Shown here piece by piece: positions 40,559 to 64,000 of a stretch of DNA of 64,000 bases. The translations under genes were made by a program, and so were the position numbers. Location of the stretch: contig NC_088647.1 of NCBI RefSeq assembly GCF_964019385.1, forward strand, positions 9,025,401 to 9,089,400, written 5' to 3'. The stretch is from Sycon ciliatum (taxonomy: Eukaryota > Porifera > Calcarea > Leucosolenida > Sycettidae). The notes below the pieces were generated by a model. That model searched no databases. It saw nothing but the letters and a program-made list of their open reading frames with translations, and was not told the DNA's origin. Position 1 is the stretch's first letter. Every line of letters starts with the position of its first letter.

Positions 40559-43500
40559 TCACGAGAACACAGTGATGACCTCACGACCGCCGCCGCGAAC
40601 CAGAAGCACACGCTCTAGTCCTTCTGTCATCACCTCTACAAACTCCATGTCTGAGGGGGTGCAAGAGTCAAGGAAATTACACAATAGAAAGGTAAGGACA
40701 TACTGCACGTATATGGACGCGACACAGACGTCTTGCAAGTTGTTTTAAAACTACACGCTAACAAAACAAATATCTCGATGACTACGGAGTACAGTGCCAC
40801 GCAAGTGAATCCTGTAACATGAAGCAGGTAGCGTCGAGCACTGCAACAGCCCAGACCTGTGAGCACTGCAACAGCCCAGACCTGTGAGCACTGCAACAGC
40901 CCAGACCTGTGAGCACTGCAACAGCCCAGACCTGTGAGCACTGGGCTGTGCACTGCTGCCAAGTGCAAATGTTACGTTGCTCACGAGCAGAGACATTATT
41001 GAGTAGCAGTGTAGCTATAGTTGGAATTTCATATTGATTTACTTGTATTTTTTTACAACACATTCCTATGCCATCGCAGGCTCAAAAGCGGACTTTGCAG
41101 CTCAACCATGCCACTATAAAAGATTCACATTGACATGAATCCGCAACCCCAAGAAAAAGGCCCTGCAGAATACATGTCTCTAACTTAAACTCAAATGTAT
41201 CTACGTGCTAGTCAAAAGGCAGTGCATGTAGACAAGTCAGAGAAGGATACAGCTCTCTTCACCACCGGTTCCAGCTTTGGGAGGTCCTGGCAAGTTGACA
41301 ACAACCAGCTGAGCTTTGTGCGAGCGATGGACGACAATCTCATTCAGCTTGACGGCAGTGTTCATGCGACGGACATTGTCCAGACCCCTGTCCACATACA
41401 CACACGCATACACAGAGTGAGGCAGTGCTAAATGAGTGCAGTGCAATACTAACAGTTAAAGAGCAAGGCAATCGCTCGAGTAGAAATTTCATTAAGTTGA
41501 GGTCTATTGCCTGTAGACCCCTTTTCAGGTCAATGTCTCAAGTGAGGCTGCTGTTAGGGGACAATGCAACATTCCATGCATTCCATGTAGAATGAACACA
41601 TTCGTGGCATCGCCACCACCAGTACCACCAGTACCACCACCACCACCACTACGACCATGCATCAAACAAACATACAAACAGTTTCCATCTGAAGGGTCTG
41701 CATACTAAACAACAAAGAATGTGACTTTGCTGTTCTGCCGTTGCTGTTGGTGCAGTTGTCATGTATAAAGTATAACGGACACTTGTGTGACTACTAGCAA
41801 CAGACTACTTATACCACCGTATTGGTTCCGACAGTGTTCACACAGCACAGCTGGACTTACGGCGCAGGCATTTGCAATGAGTCGGGGCGCGACTGGAACG
41901 ACGGCAAGGAGAGCTGGCCACTGCTGGGCTGTCGTGTGGCCGGGTCCAACGCAGGACCGGGCTCATGGGATGCACCACGACCATGAGCGGAGTCGACAAT
42001 GTGATTCACCTACGGGCAGCCAAACACCAGCAGTGATTGAAGGAGTGGGAGGTGAGAGAAATCAATACATAGGAGACAGTGAGAGCACAGAAAAGAGAGA
42101 AACACACCATCAAACATCTACTTTTTGTATAGAATCAGAAGGGAAAACCCTCTTTTCGCCCAGTTTTTACCAACTTGTTAGCACTTTTGGCCATTTTGCA
42201 TACTTTGTGCTGCATTGGCATGTGGGATTTGACACCCTGAGCTAGCCAAAACCAGTTTTTCGAGAAAAATGCCACAGCTACCTGTTTTGCAGTACCCGCT
42301 CGCACACGTACATAAACAATAGAATCCAGGTTTATGTGCCGATGGTCTACTTCGAAAACCAGGCTTCTACAAACGAGACGGGCTTTTACTCAAGTGCTGA
42401 GGAATTTGTCGAAGAAAATACATGTACATGTAAATAGACAAATACTTACATCACGCTTCTGCTCTTTCCTGGACAGATTGAGGTCTTTGACCATGCGCTG
42501 TCGCTCTTCCATCACTAATGTCCGCTCGTACGTGTAGGCAGTGATATCACTGTCCAACTGAAATATTTTAAAAACCACATACACACAAACATACACGCAC
42601 ACGCGGACAAAACACGGAGCACGCATGTGAAGACACTCGTAAAGAAACACACACTCCCACATCCTTGGATAGATTTCGGAGCAACACTCGGCACTTTGCT
42701 CTGGAAATGGCAACTTTGGCAACCTGTCTATCTTCCTACATCTGGTGGGAGTTGGGCAGAGGTAGAACGTATTACGGCGTGTACACTCACCATCTCAACA
42801 ACTTCAACCTCAGCTTCGATTCTCAATTGATAGAGGAAGCTCTCCAGGTCACGCCGCATCTGAAGACTGTTGTCCTCCATCTGTGCGACGGTGAAGATGC
42901 GTAGCTTGCAGGCTCGCCAGACCTTGTGCTGGCGCAGCAGGAATGGCAGCAGCATGAGCAGCCCGCCGTCGTGCACCACCCACCAGATGTCAATGTGGCC
43001 GGTGACGCGGTCAACATTGCTGGGGAAGTGATCGTGTCCCTTCATCACCAGCATGGCGTGGTGAGCTGCCGACACGACACGGATGATTTCTGCGCGCACA
43101 TACAGAGCAGTGGACAAGCACAGACAGCAGCCAGCACAAAGCCTGATCAGTGGAGGAGAAACAACGATATCAGCTACAGTTGTTATAGAAACACAAATAA
43201 CCACAACCAACGGACACCGGTTCGTTTTGACAGAAACGTTTTTCTCCAGAATTCATCAGCGACTACTTCTGGTAGATGATACGAGAGAAAGAAAGAAGCA
43301 GCTCATGGTAGCAGAAAATAGAACTACTACAGCCTACAGGTGACCAAAGCAGAGTAAGGCGAGAGCCAGCTACAGTGAAAAAAGAAGAAAAAAAAGAAAG
43401 AAAAGAAAAGACACTAGTACAACGGCAATGGGAGCAGATGGAACAGCAAGGCCAACTCACGGACAAACATCTTCCAGGTGCCCTTGGTCTTCCACGAGTT

Positions 43501-43988
43501 TGGCCATGAGAGCATCACAGTGTTGTGAGTCATACCACCCAGGCCACTGTTCTGGACTAGATAGGATAGGCCCTGCGTGATGTCAGGAGAGGAAATCACC
43601 TGACTGAACGCCTTCATCTTCTCCTCGCGGATTGCACGCTTCAATGACTGCACACGTCACACAAAATGAACAAAGCCAAAAAAAGAGACTCAAACAGCGT
43701 TTCTTGTCTGACACTCACGCGAGTCCGTTCAATGAAGAGTTTTTGAGACACATGCTGTACAAAACTGTCAAGCTCAAGATCGCACAACTTCGAGCTACAG
43801 TTACACGTCATCCAATTCCCTCCAGGCCTAAACTTCCAAAAGTGAACTGAGGTCACACATATACCACTTGAGATCATACATGTAACACAGGCAAACATTT
43901 AGCCTAACCAGTTTCGCAGCGGTGACTTCACCATAGCTCTCCACAAAGTTGCCCTCAATGACAGAGCTGACCAGTGACAGACCCTTTC
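40559..43988 (-). CDS. KCC: K-Cl cotransporter, last seven exons (left arm copy)
   Basis: Exons 43988-43909, 43647-43461, 43089-42791, 42557-42450, 42009-41861, 41387-41251 and 40650-40559 match the right-arm KCC exons one for one in length and phase. They encode the last 349 residues of the cytosolic C-terminal domain and end [17 protein letters not shown]...ITVFS. A few residues differ from the right copy (for example TWKMFV against TWKTFV). The intron before the last exon is 600 bp and lacks the LINE, showing the empty site. Exons upstream are absent: similarity ends at 44178, shortly before the N gap. This is probably an incomplete allele rather than a truncated gene. Confidence 0.88.
40838..40942. 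repeat. 25-bp tandem repeat in last KCC intron (left)
   Basis: About four units of GAGCACTGCAACAGCCCAG plus a short linker. The right arm (54,900-54,990) has about three units. Confidence 0.85.
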
Positions 43989-44178
43989 CTGTAGATAAAG
44001 CAGCAGAGAGAAGGTGAACAGGATGACTTAGAAAGGATATAGACAGAGAGATAGAAAACCCAACCAGGCCACAAGCAAGTGTCAATGGGTGTTATGTGGC
44101 ATTGCCTATTTTCGTGGAAGCACCACATACGTTACTGCGAAAAAACCAAAAAATGTTTAGACACAATTACAATAGGGC

Positions 44179-44447
44179 TTGAAAGTGCTACGTCACAGCA
44201 TAGCAACAATTTCAAAAATTCAAAAACTGGATCCACTTGGATCCAGTTTTTGAATGGATCCAAGCACATTTCAAGCGGTCTTACCCACAGCATGGTGATG
44301 TAGCCAGTGAAACTGACTGATTTGGCTACTGGGGGCGGGGTTACAACTGGTGGCGAAATAAAAGTCACACCTGCATGCGACATGAGTGGGTTGCTATGCA
44401 CCCACATACTTAGGCAATAGCAAAGTCACACAATAGTGGATCCAAAA
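44179..44447. other. Unshared sequence between left arm and gap
   Basis: Does not match the KCC intron next to 51246. Contains a perfect 15-bp-stem hairpin at 44221-44252 (AAAACTGGATCCA and its complement) and more GGATCC motifs close to the gap. No exon is seen. Confidence 0.5.
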
Positions 44448-44647
44448 NNNNNNNNNNNNNNNNNNNNNNNNNNNNNNNNNNNNNNNNNNNNNNNNNNNNN
44501 NNNNNNNNNNNNNNNNNNNNNNNNNNNNNNNNNNNNNNNNNNNNNNNNNNNNNNNNNNNNNNNNNNNNNNNNNNNNNNNNNNNNNNNNNNNNNNNNNNNN
44601 NNNNNNNNNNNNNNNNNNNNNNNNNNNNNNNNNNNNNNNNNNNNNNN
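44448..44647. other. Assembly gap, exactly 200 N
   Basis: A run of 200 Ns, a round number typical of a default scaffold gap. It lies between the two arms of the inverted repeat, and the sequence after it begins inside the KCC gene. Confidence 0.99.
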
Positions 44648-44855
44648 GTAATCAGTGCACAAACATTGTGTGAATATGACACCACAATTCGTTCTTTTCA
44701 TTGCAGTCATAAAGTAGGCGTCTCCAAAATCGCTGTTGACATGTTTTGCCTCAAAAACTCTCGCCTTTTCTGTTTTTATTGTTCCTGATCTCCTTTTCCT
44801 GCATGACTGAATGGCATGTGATTGTGTGTTTGTGCATTACCCCTCACCCGTTCAG

Positions 44856-58642
<13,787 letters not shown>

Positions 58643-60528
58643 GTAGTGACACAATGTAGGCAAGTAGACAACGGGTGATCTCGCACTGTGCAATAGTGCT
58701 CTCCTTTGTATCCTGCGCACGGGGTGCTGCTCTCAGCGGTCTCTCTTTTGCCAACAACTCGATATCCCACGCTGGCAGGCCACTGCGTGTGCTGCACCTC
58801 ACGCTGCAGTTTCACGACCACTCTCCAATAGAGCTGGTCCATATTATAGCGTCCGGCACGTGAAGTACACAACCTCGCGCTGGCAAACTCGAGCAGCACT
58901 GGTGCAGAGATATTATAACGTCTTGGCGTTGCATGTATGAGACATGCATTAGAATGAAAAGCGGCTGTTTCTATTCCATTTGCATATTCAATTACATGCT
59001 AATGCAGTTAGCTATTCGTTTTTAATTCCCGACATTCTACCATTTTCTGATTTCTTATTTACAACAGAGAAATAATGTTCACCTATCAATGTTGTGTGCT
59101 TACTCACACACGTATTGAATTATTTCCGATTTTTTTTGCGTGCTTATCCTTTTCTTACCCTTCTCCTTGACAAAGAACACTGGAGTCCTGTCTACTTTCC
59201 CTATCCTTTCCCCTGTTGTAGTTGTTTTGCTATCCCGCCATCCCGTGCATTCTCATGATCTATCCTTTGTCCCAGATTGTAGGATGCTAGGCTCATCAAA
59301 CCCACATGAAATTAGACATACAAATTACAGAGAACAAAAATTGTAGCTGCTTATTGTGCTATTTCTCTCTGCATTTAGAGCAAAGCATACACAAAGACAA
59401 ATACCATCCTAGTGCCGGCCGGTTGCTGTTTTTTTTCTGTTTGTATTTCTAAGTTACTGATATTAGTAATGTATGTGCGCCCGGCGCCCGTATACAGTAC
59501 ATACTCACATACAGGTAGCTGTTTTGGTCATTTCTCATTCTGAATTGACGTATCCCATCTTTTTCAGCAGCCATTATAATTATGTCATTATTTTTTGCAA
59601 CCACTGCTGGCAATTGGATTGCGACTTTGGTCCTGCGTTCCAGATAGGGGACAGTCACAGTGGACTTGGCGGTGGCTTGTTGGTATTAATTGAGTGCGGA
59701 GGCCATGATTGCATGAGTGTGTCAAGTCCTACCGGTCTAGCCACCACTGTTTTGTTAGTACTCCTTATTCTCATGATGGTTTGCGGCGACTGAGTACGAG
59801 TGTGGCCTGCGTGAAGAGCTGGGGAGATGTGTGTGTGTGTGCACGCGTGCATGTGCGCACATGTATCTGTGTGATGTGGGGCGAAAAAGAAATGTGCTGA
59901 CGCTGTAGTTGGATTGTTGAAGGGAATACTGTAAAAGAAACTAAGTCACTTTGTTGTGCTCTCGCACATGTTCACAACTACTTGTACTGTAGACTAGTCC
60001 AGTATGACTATGAATGTCAACATAACCGCTGGAGCCTTGGAGGTAGGTATCTTACCCTAATCATAATGACATTGTACTTTTGTACTAGGTGTTGATGGAA
60101 ACCAGGGAGTAGTACAATATAGATTGTACTACTCCCTGATTGAAACCAGGGAGTATTAAGACTACACCTGGTTGATGAAACATGAACCGTCATGTGTCAC
60201 ATCACGCGGGGAGGTGAATGGCACTGATATGAAGTGAATGCACTCTTTACAGTACTTATACAGATGAATCATTGAAAATCATGCAGCTACATGTGTGGCT
60301 GGAAATGGCGCCAAATTTTTCAATTTTGTGACGCCCGGCCGGCGCGGCGTTGCAAGGAGATTTGATTTTGATTTTCTCTGCAGGAGTTTTTGTGGCATGA
60401 CGGAGAGAAAATTGTTTCTCAATATTCATTGTAGAACGACAGCTTCCCCGACCGATGTCTCGCTTCATGACGCGGTCTCGATGTTGGAATCATTAGTTAT
60501 GTGTAGTAGTGGACCATGATATTGCGCC
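58643..60528. other. Intergenic between KCC and pericentrin-like genes (right)
   Basis: Counterpart of 38605-40558, with small differences: the (CA)n tract is shorter and the palindromic element (60,085-60,170) is slightly altered. No gene is supported. Confidence 0.5.
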
Positions 60529-61375
60529 ATGGATTCGGACTCGGAGAGAAGCAGAAAGTTGGAACTCGGTAAACAGAGACTAGAGAAATTTAGAGAGAAG
60601 CGTGACAAGAAAAAGAAGAAGAGGCCTGCCACGGCGTCTGCGGGTGCGAGCGGTAGTGAAGCAGCAACAGCCAGTGATGTTAGCAGCGAGGCATCGCATC
60701 ATCAATCTACGGACAGCGGCAGCGTAGCGACTGCACAGGCGAGGGTCGGGCATGGTGAGCCTGAGCTGAGTCAGTCCGCTGTTGACAGTGTGACCCATAA
60801 TGCTAGTCAGGATGGTGAAGTGGACAATATCTTGTCCGCGGCTAGTGGAGGCGTGCAGAACACTGAAAGCCATGATCTGAGTGCATCTGGATCGGGTGAT
60901 CTTGGCAACAGTCAGCTGAATACGTCACACAGCATCTCACCCATTCCAGCCGACAGCGAGATCCTGAATTTCGGTGAGGAGAACGTCGAGGAGATGGGAG
61001 CGGGCGCTGGTAGTGGGTGTGAAGATGGTGACCTCCTGTCCAGAGCCAGTGATATACTGGCCAAGCAGAGTATTGACAGTTCTCGCTCATCTAGCTATGC
61101 TGACTTTGCCACTGCCGGTCATGTCCAGTACACTGATAGTGATGCTAGTAGCCATGCTGCTGCCGTTGCATCACACCAACCTGGCTCTGGGCCAGAAGTA
61201 CAGGCAGAGTTAGCTGATGTCACACTAAAGCTTCAGATTGCCGGCGAAGAGTGCGAGCGGCTACGCGAGGAATGCATGCGGGCAAGACTGAGCCAGCAGA
61301 CCGACAGCGAGGCACATCAGGCTGAATTGGATGCCTTGCACCAGGTAATAATCCGCTGTACCCATACACATTGCC

Positions 61376-61407
<32 letters not shown>

Positions 61408-64000
61408 GCACACGCGCAGGCAGTCACCTGGTGCACGCCTTGATCTGTTTCATTCGGGTCTTGTCCGCTATCGATGCTGTGAGAAAAGATCCGTGGGTGT
61501 ACATCCCGTGGACTTGCGGAGTTGCATGCTTCTCTTGCAACATGTGTGTACATGATCCACGGTACATACTGTGTACATGATCCATGCTACATACTGTGTA
61601 CATGATCCATGGTACAGGTCGTCCCCCGTTAATACGAGTCCGGTTAGTACATAAACCCCGTTAGTACATAAGAAATCTCAAGTCCCGGACGAAACGTGGT
61701 CACTTCCATACAAATGTTGTCGGTTAGTACATAATTCGTTAGAACATAAACCCCGTTAGTACATAACATTTCTCCGTACCCGCATGTCATCTACCTCAAT
61801 AGTACATAATTTGTCGGTCTTTTGGCCTTCCAGTGGAGGCACATCGTGTTCTAGTTTCTACTTGTGCAAGTTAGTTGTGGACGCAATTAGCTCAGAAATC
61901 AGAGCGCACATCACTAACCGACAAAGCTCTGACTGTACAGGCGCGCCTGGGCATGTATCATGTAAACTGTAGAATCTTCGCTAACTGTGACCGTTATAAC
62001 ATAATTTTTATGTTATATCGAGGGAATCAAGAATATCTCGCTCCCTTGTCATGGTAGCAAGAAACACTCAGAAAAGTTGAAAAAGTGAAAATTTCTGGTA
62101 CACAAGCAAGTTATGTACACTTTCGTTTAGTACATAAACCCCGTTAATACATAACATTTCTCAAGTCCCAGAGATAATGTATTAACGAGGGACGACCTGT
62201 ACATACTGTGTACATGATCCATGGTACATACTGTGTACATGATCCATTGTACATACTGTGTACGCATGTTGTTCATGTAATACTCACTATTGAGGACGTT
62301 GCGTGTTGAGGATAGGGCTCGTCAGCGGTGCACTCTGATGTGCTCATTGAAGCTTTTCAGGGCGTGTGCTCGGAAATCGAATCTAGAAAGGATGTGCAGT
62401 TGGATTTCTTGTTTTCTTGTGATACAGTAAAACCTGTAACTAAAGAGCACCGTGGCTAGCGACCAGCCTGGTTCTACAGACCTCTTCGCCAGGCACGGAC
62501 TGTCTCACATTCCTATTATGGTTGTGCGGTGCAAACCTCTAACTAAGGGCCACCTGCCACTAAAGACCGCTTTCTCTGGCCCTAAAGGGGTGGTCGTTAG
62601 TCACAGGTTTCACTGTACATGTATTTGCCCATGTCGATTGTTTCTGTTGTCCTGTGCTGTCCTGTGCTGTCCTGTGCTGTCCTGTGTTGTCCTGTGTTGT
62701 CCTGTGCTGTCCTGTGCTGTCCTGTGCTGTCCTGTGTTGTCCTGTGTTGTCCTGTGTTGTCCTGTGTTGTCCTGTGCTGTCCTGTGTTGTCCTGTGTTGT
62801 CCTGTGTTGTCCTGTGTTGTCCTGTGTTGTCCTGTGCTGTCCTGTGTTGTCCTGTGCTGTCCTGTATTGTCCTGTGTTGTCCTGTGTTGTCCTGTGCTGT
62901 CCTGTGTTGTCCTGTGCTGTCCTGTGCTGTCCTGTGTTGTCCTGTATTGTCCTGTGTTGTCCTGCGTTGTCCTGTGCTGTCCTGCGTTGTCCTGTATTGT
63001 CCTGTGTTGTCCTGTGCTGTCCTGTGCTGTCCTGTGTTGTCCTGCGTTGTCCTGTGCTGTCCTGTGTTGTCCTGTATTGTCCTGTGTTGTCCTGTGTTGT
63101 CCTGTGCTGTCCTGTGTTGTCCTGTGCTGTCCTGTATTGTCCTGTGTTGTCCTGTGTTGTCCTGTGCTGTCCTGTGTTGTCCTGTGCTGTCCTGTGCTGT
63201 CCTGTGTTGTCCTGTGCTGTCCTGTGTTGTCCTGCGTTGTCCTGTGCTGTCCTGCGTTGTCCTGTGTTGTCCTGTATTGTCCTGTGTTGTCCTGTGCTGT
63301 CCTGTGCTGTCCTGTGCTGTCCTGTGCTGTCCTGCGTTGTCCTGTGCTGTCCTGTGTTGTCCTGCGTTGTCCTGTGCTGTCCTGCGTTGTCCTGTGTTGT
63401 CCTGTATTGTCCTGTGTTGTCCTGTGCTGTCCTGTGCTGTCCTGTGCTGTCCTGCGTTGTCCTGTGTTGTCCTGTGTTGTCCTGTGCTGTCCTGTGCTGT
63501 CCTGCGTTGTCCTGTGTTGTCCTGTATTGTCCTGTGTTGTCCTGTGCTGTCCTGTGTTGTCCTGTGCTGTCCTGCGTTGTCCTGTGTTGTCCTGTATTGT
63601 CCTGTGTTGTCCTGTGCTGTCCTGTGTTGTCCTGTGTTGTCCTGTGTTGTCCTGTGCTGTGCTGTGGCTGCTGAACAGGCCCATCAAACTCAGCTACACA
63701 ACGCAGTCCGCGCAGCTGTCGCAGAGGCGGCCAAAGAAGAACTGAGCCAGCTCCGGGGACAATGGCAAGCGGAGAGAGACGAGTTTGCTACTCAAATCAA
63801 GCAATTACATAGTAGCAACGCTGCGGCCAGCGAAGACCGAGACGAACTTGTGAGTGAAAAGTCTAGACTAGCGGCGGCGGCTCTTGCTGCCGAGCAGGAG
63901 CGAGACCAACTGCAGGCTTCCCTGGACGCCCTCAAAGCAGAGTCGCTCAGAGTAGCCATCGACGTGGAGACCAGAATTACTTCTCTACACAGCGATAGCG
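60529..64000 (+). CDS. PCNT/AKAP9-like: Pericentrin/AKAP9-like gene, second copy, cut by window end
   Basis: Exon 1 (60529-61344, 272 residues) and the start of exon 2 (from 63679) match the left copy. A few replacements are seen in exon 1 (GVQNTES for GVKNTES, GPEVQ for GPDVQ). Exon 2 begins AHQTQLHNAV instead of [10 protein letters not shown] and lacks three residues (SAE) shortly after. The start codon lies in gcgccATGG in both. The intron is 2.33 kb against 1.02 kb in the left copy, because of the 10-bp array and an added MITE. The rest continues beyond 64000. Probably the other allele of the same gene. Confidence 0.85.
61550..62266. repeat. 25-bp direct repeat array, split by a MITE
   Basis: About three units before and three after the MITE at 61615-62199, matching the left-arm array at 37355-37600. 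Confidence 0.9.
61615..62199. mobile_element. 585-bp pogo/Tigger-like MITE, absent from left arm
   Basis: Starts CAGGTCGTCCCCCGTTAATA and ends ATTAACGAGGGACGACCTG, with TA duplicated at both flanks (61613-61614 and 62200-62201). Inside, GTTAGTACATAA and ACCCCGTTAGTACATAA recur near both ends. No transposase frame. The ends are typical of pogo/Tigger-derived MITEs. Confidence 0.88.
62425..62615. mobile_element. MITE with CAGTAAAACCTG ends (right arm copy)
   Basis: A 191-bp TA-flanked element, CAGTAAAACCTGTAACTAAA at one end and ACAGGTTTCACTG at the other. Same insertion as 37014-37205, so it predates the split of the arms. Confidence 0.82.
62651..63660. repeat. 10-bp minisatellite, ~101 units, at splice acceptor
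   Basis: About 101 units of CCTGTGYTGT with CCTGCGTTGT and CCTGTATTGT variants ordered in higher-order blocks. The acceptor of pericentrin-like exon 2 follows within 20 bases. Left arm: 20 units. Long open frames on both strands (Cys-Pro-Val-Leu-Ser and Thr-Gln-Asp repeats) are artefacts. Confidence 0.97.

Larger units (their letters stand above)
26257..44178 (-). repeat. Left arm of a giant inverted repeat
   Basis: From 44178 down to at least 36.43 kb this is the reverse complement of 51247-64000, with the same genes, exon sizes and intergenic sequence. Matching points: KCC stop 40559 with 58642, pericentrin start 38604 with 60529, exon-2 acceptor 36765 with 63679. Similarity breaks at 44178/51247 inside a KCC intron. 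The distal limit lies beyond the window on the right side, so the left limit given here is only the end of the pericentrin-like gene. Confidence 0.9.

Noticed and set aside
62560-63745. Long open frames of 350-375 codons on both strands
   Set aside because: They are translations of the 10-bp CCTGTGYTGT array, open because the unit lacks stops in several frames; the region is an intron of the pericentrin-like gene.

Overview
The window is animal nuclear DNA. Genes have many short GT-AG introns and encode metazoan proteins: a K-Cl cotransporter, a pericentrin/AKAP9-type centrosomal scaffold, a TRAF-type zinc-finger protein and the mitochondrial-type metalloprotease ATP23. Introns and spacers are full of (CT)n, (CA)n and poly-G tracts, short terminal-inverted-repeat elements, tRNA-derived SINEs and LINEs. 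I cannot name the species; a heterozygous marine invertebrate, possibly an early-branching one, fits best.

Layout. 1-8.9 kb: mostly repeats, namely a gag-like retroelement relic, a hairpin-rich minisatellite, a lone LTR relic, an orphan duplicate of the last exon of the next gene, and a LINE fragment. 8.9-16.2 kb (+): a six-exon gene for a secreted or ER-targeted JmjC/cupin dioxygenase of 503 residues. 18.1-22.3 kb (-): a TRAF-type zinc-finger/coiled-coil gene whose 5' end was not found. 23.0-23.7 kb (+): intronless ATP23. 26.3-38.6 kb (-): a complete two-exon pericentrin/AKAP9-like gene (3774 residues) with a 10.5-kb second exon and a C-terminal PACT domain. 40.6-44.0 kb (-): the last seven exons of a KCC gene. 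44,448-44,647: exactly 200 Ns. 44.9-58.6 kb (+): the last 18 exons of a KCC gene (830 residues), with an intact LINE in its last intron. 60.5-64.0 kb (+): a second copy of the start of the pericentrin-like gene, cut by the window end.

The dominant structure is a giant inverted repeat. About 26.3-44.18 kb (at least from 36.43 kb) and 51.25-64.0 kb are near-identical in opposite orientation and share the order KCC 3' half, then pericentrin-like gene. The arms differ by roughly 1-2% substitutions where I compared them, by a LINE insertion, by a TA-flanked MITE insertion, and by large changes in tandem-repeat copy number. The N gap lies between the arms, and the right-hand sequence starts in the middle of the KCC gene. 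The simplest reading is that two haplotypes of one locus were scaffolded tail to tail; a real palindromic duplication is the alternative. Either way, comparing the arms dates several insertions and VNTR changes directly.
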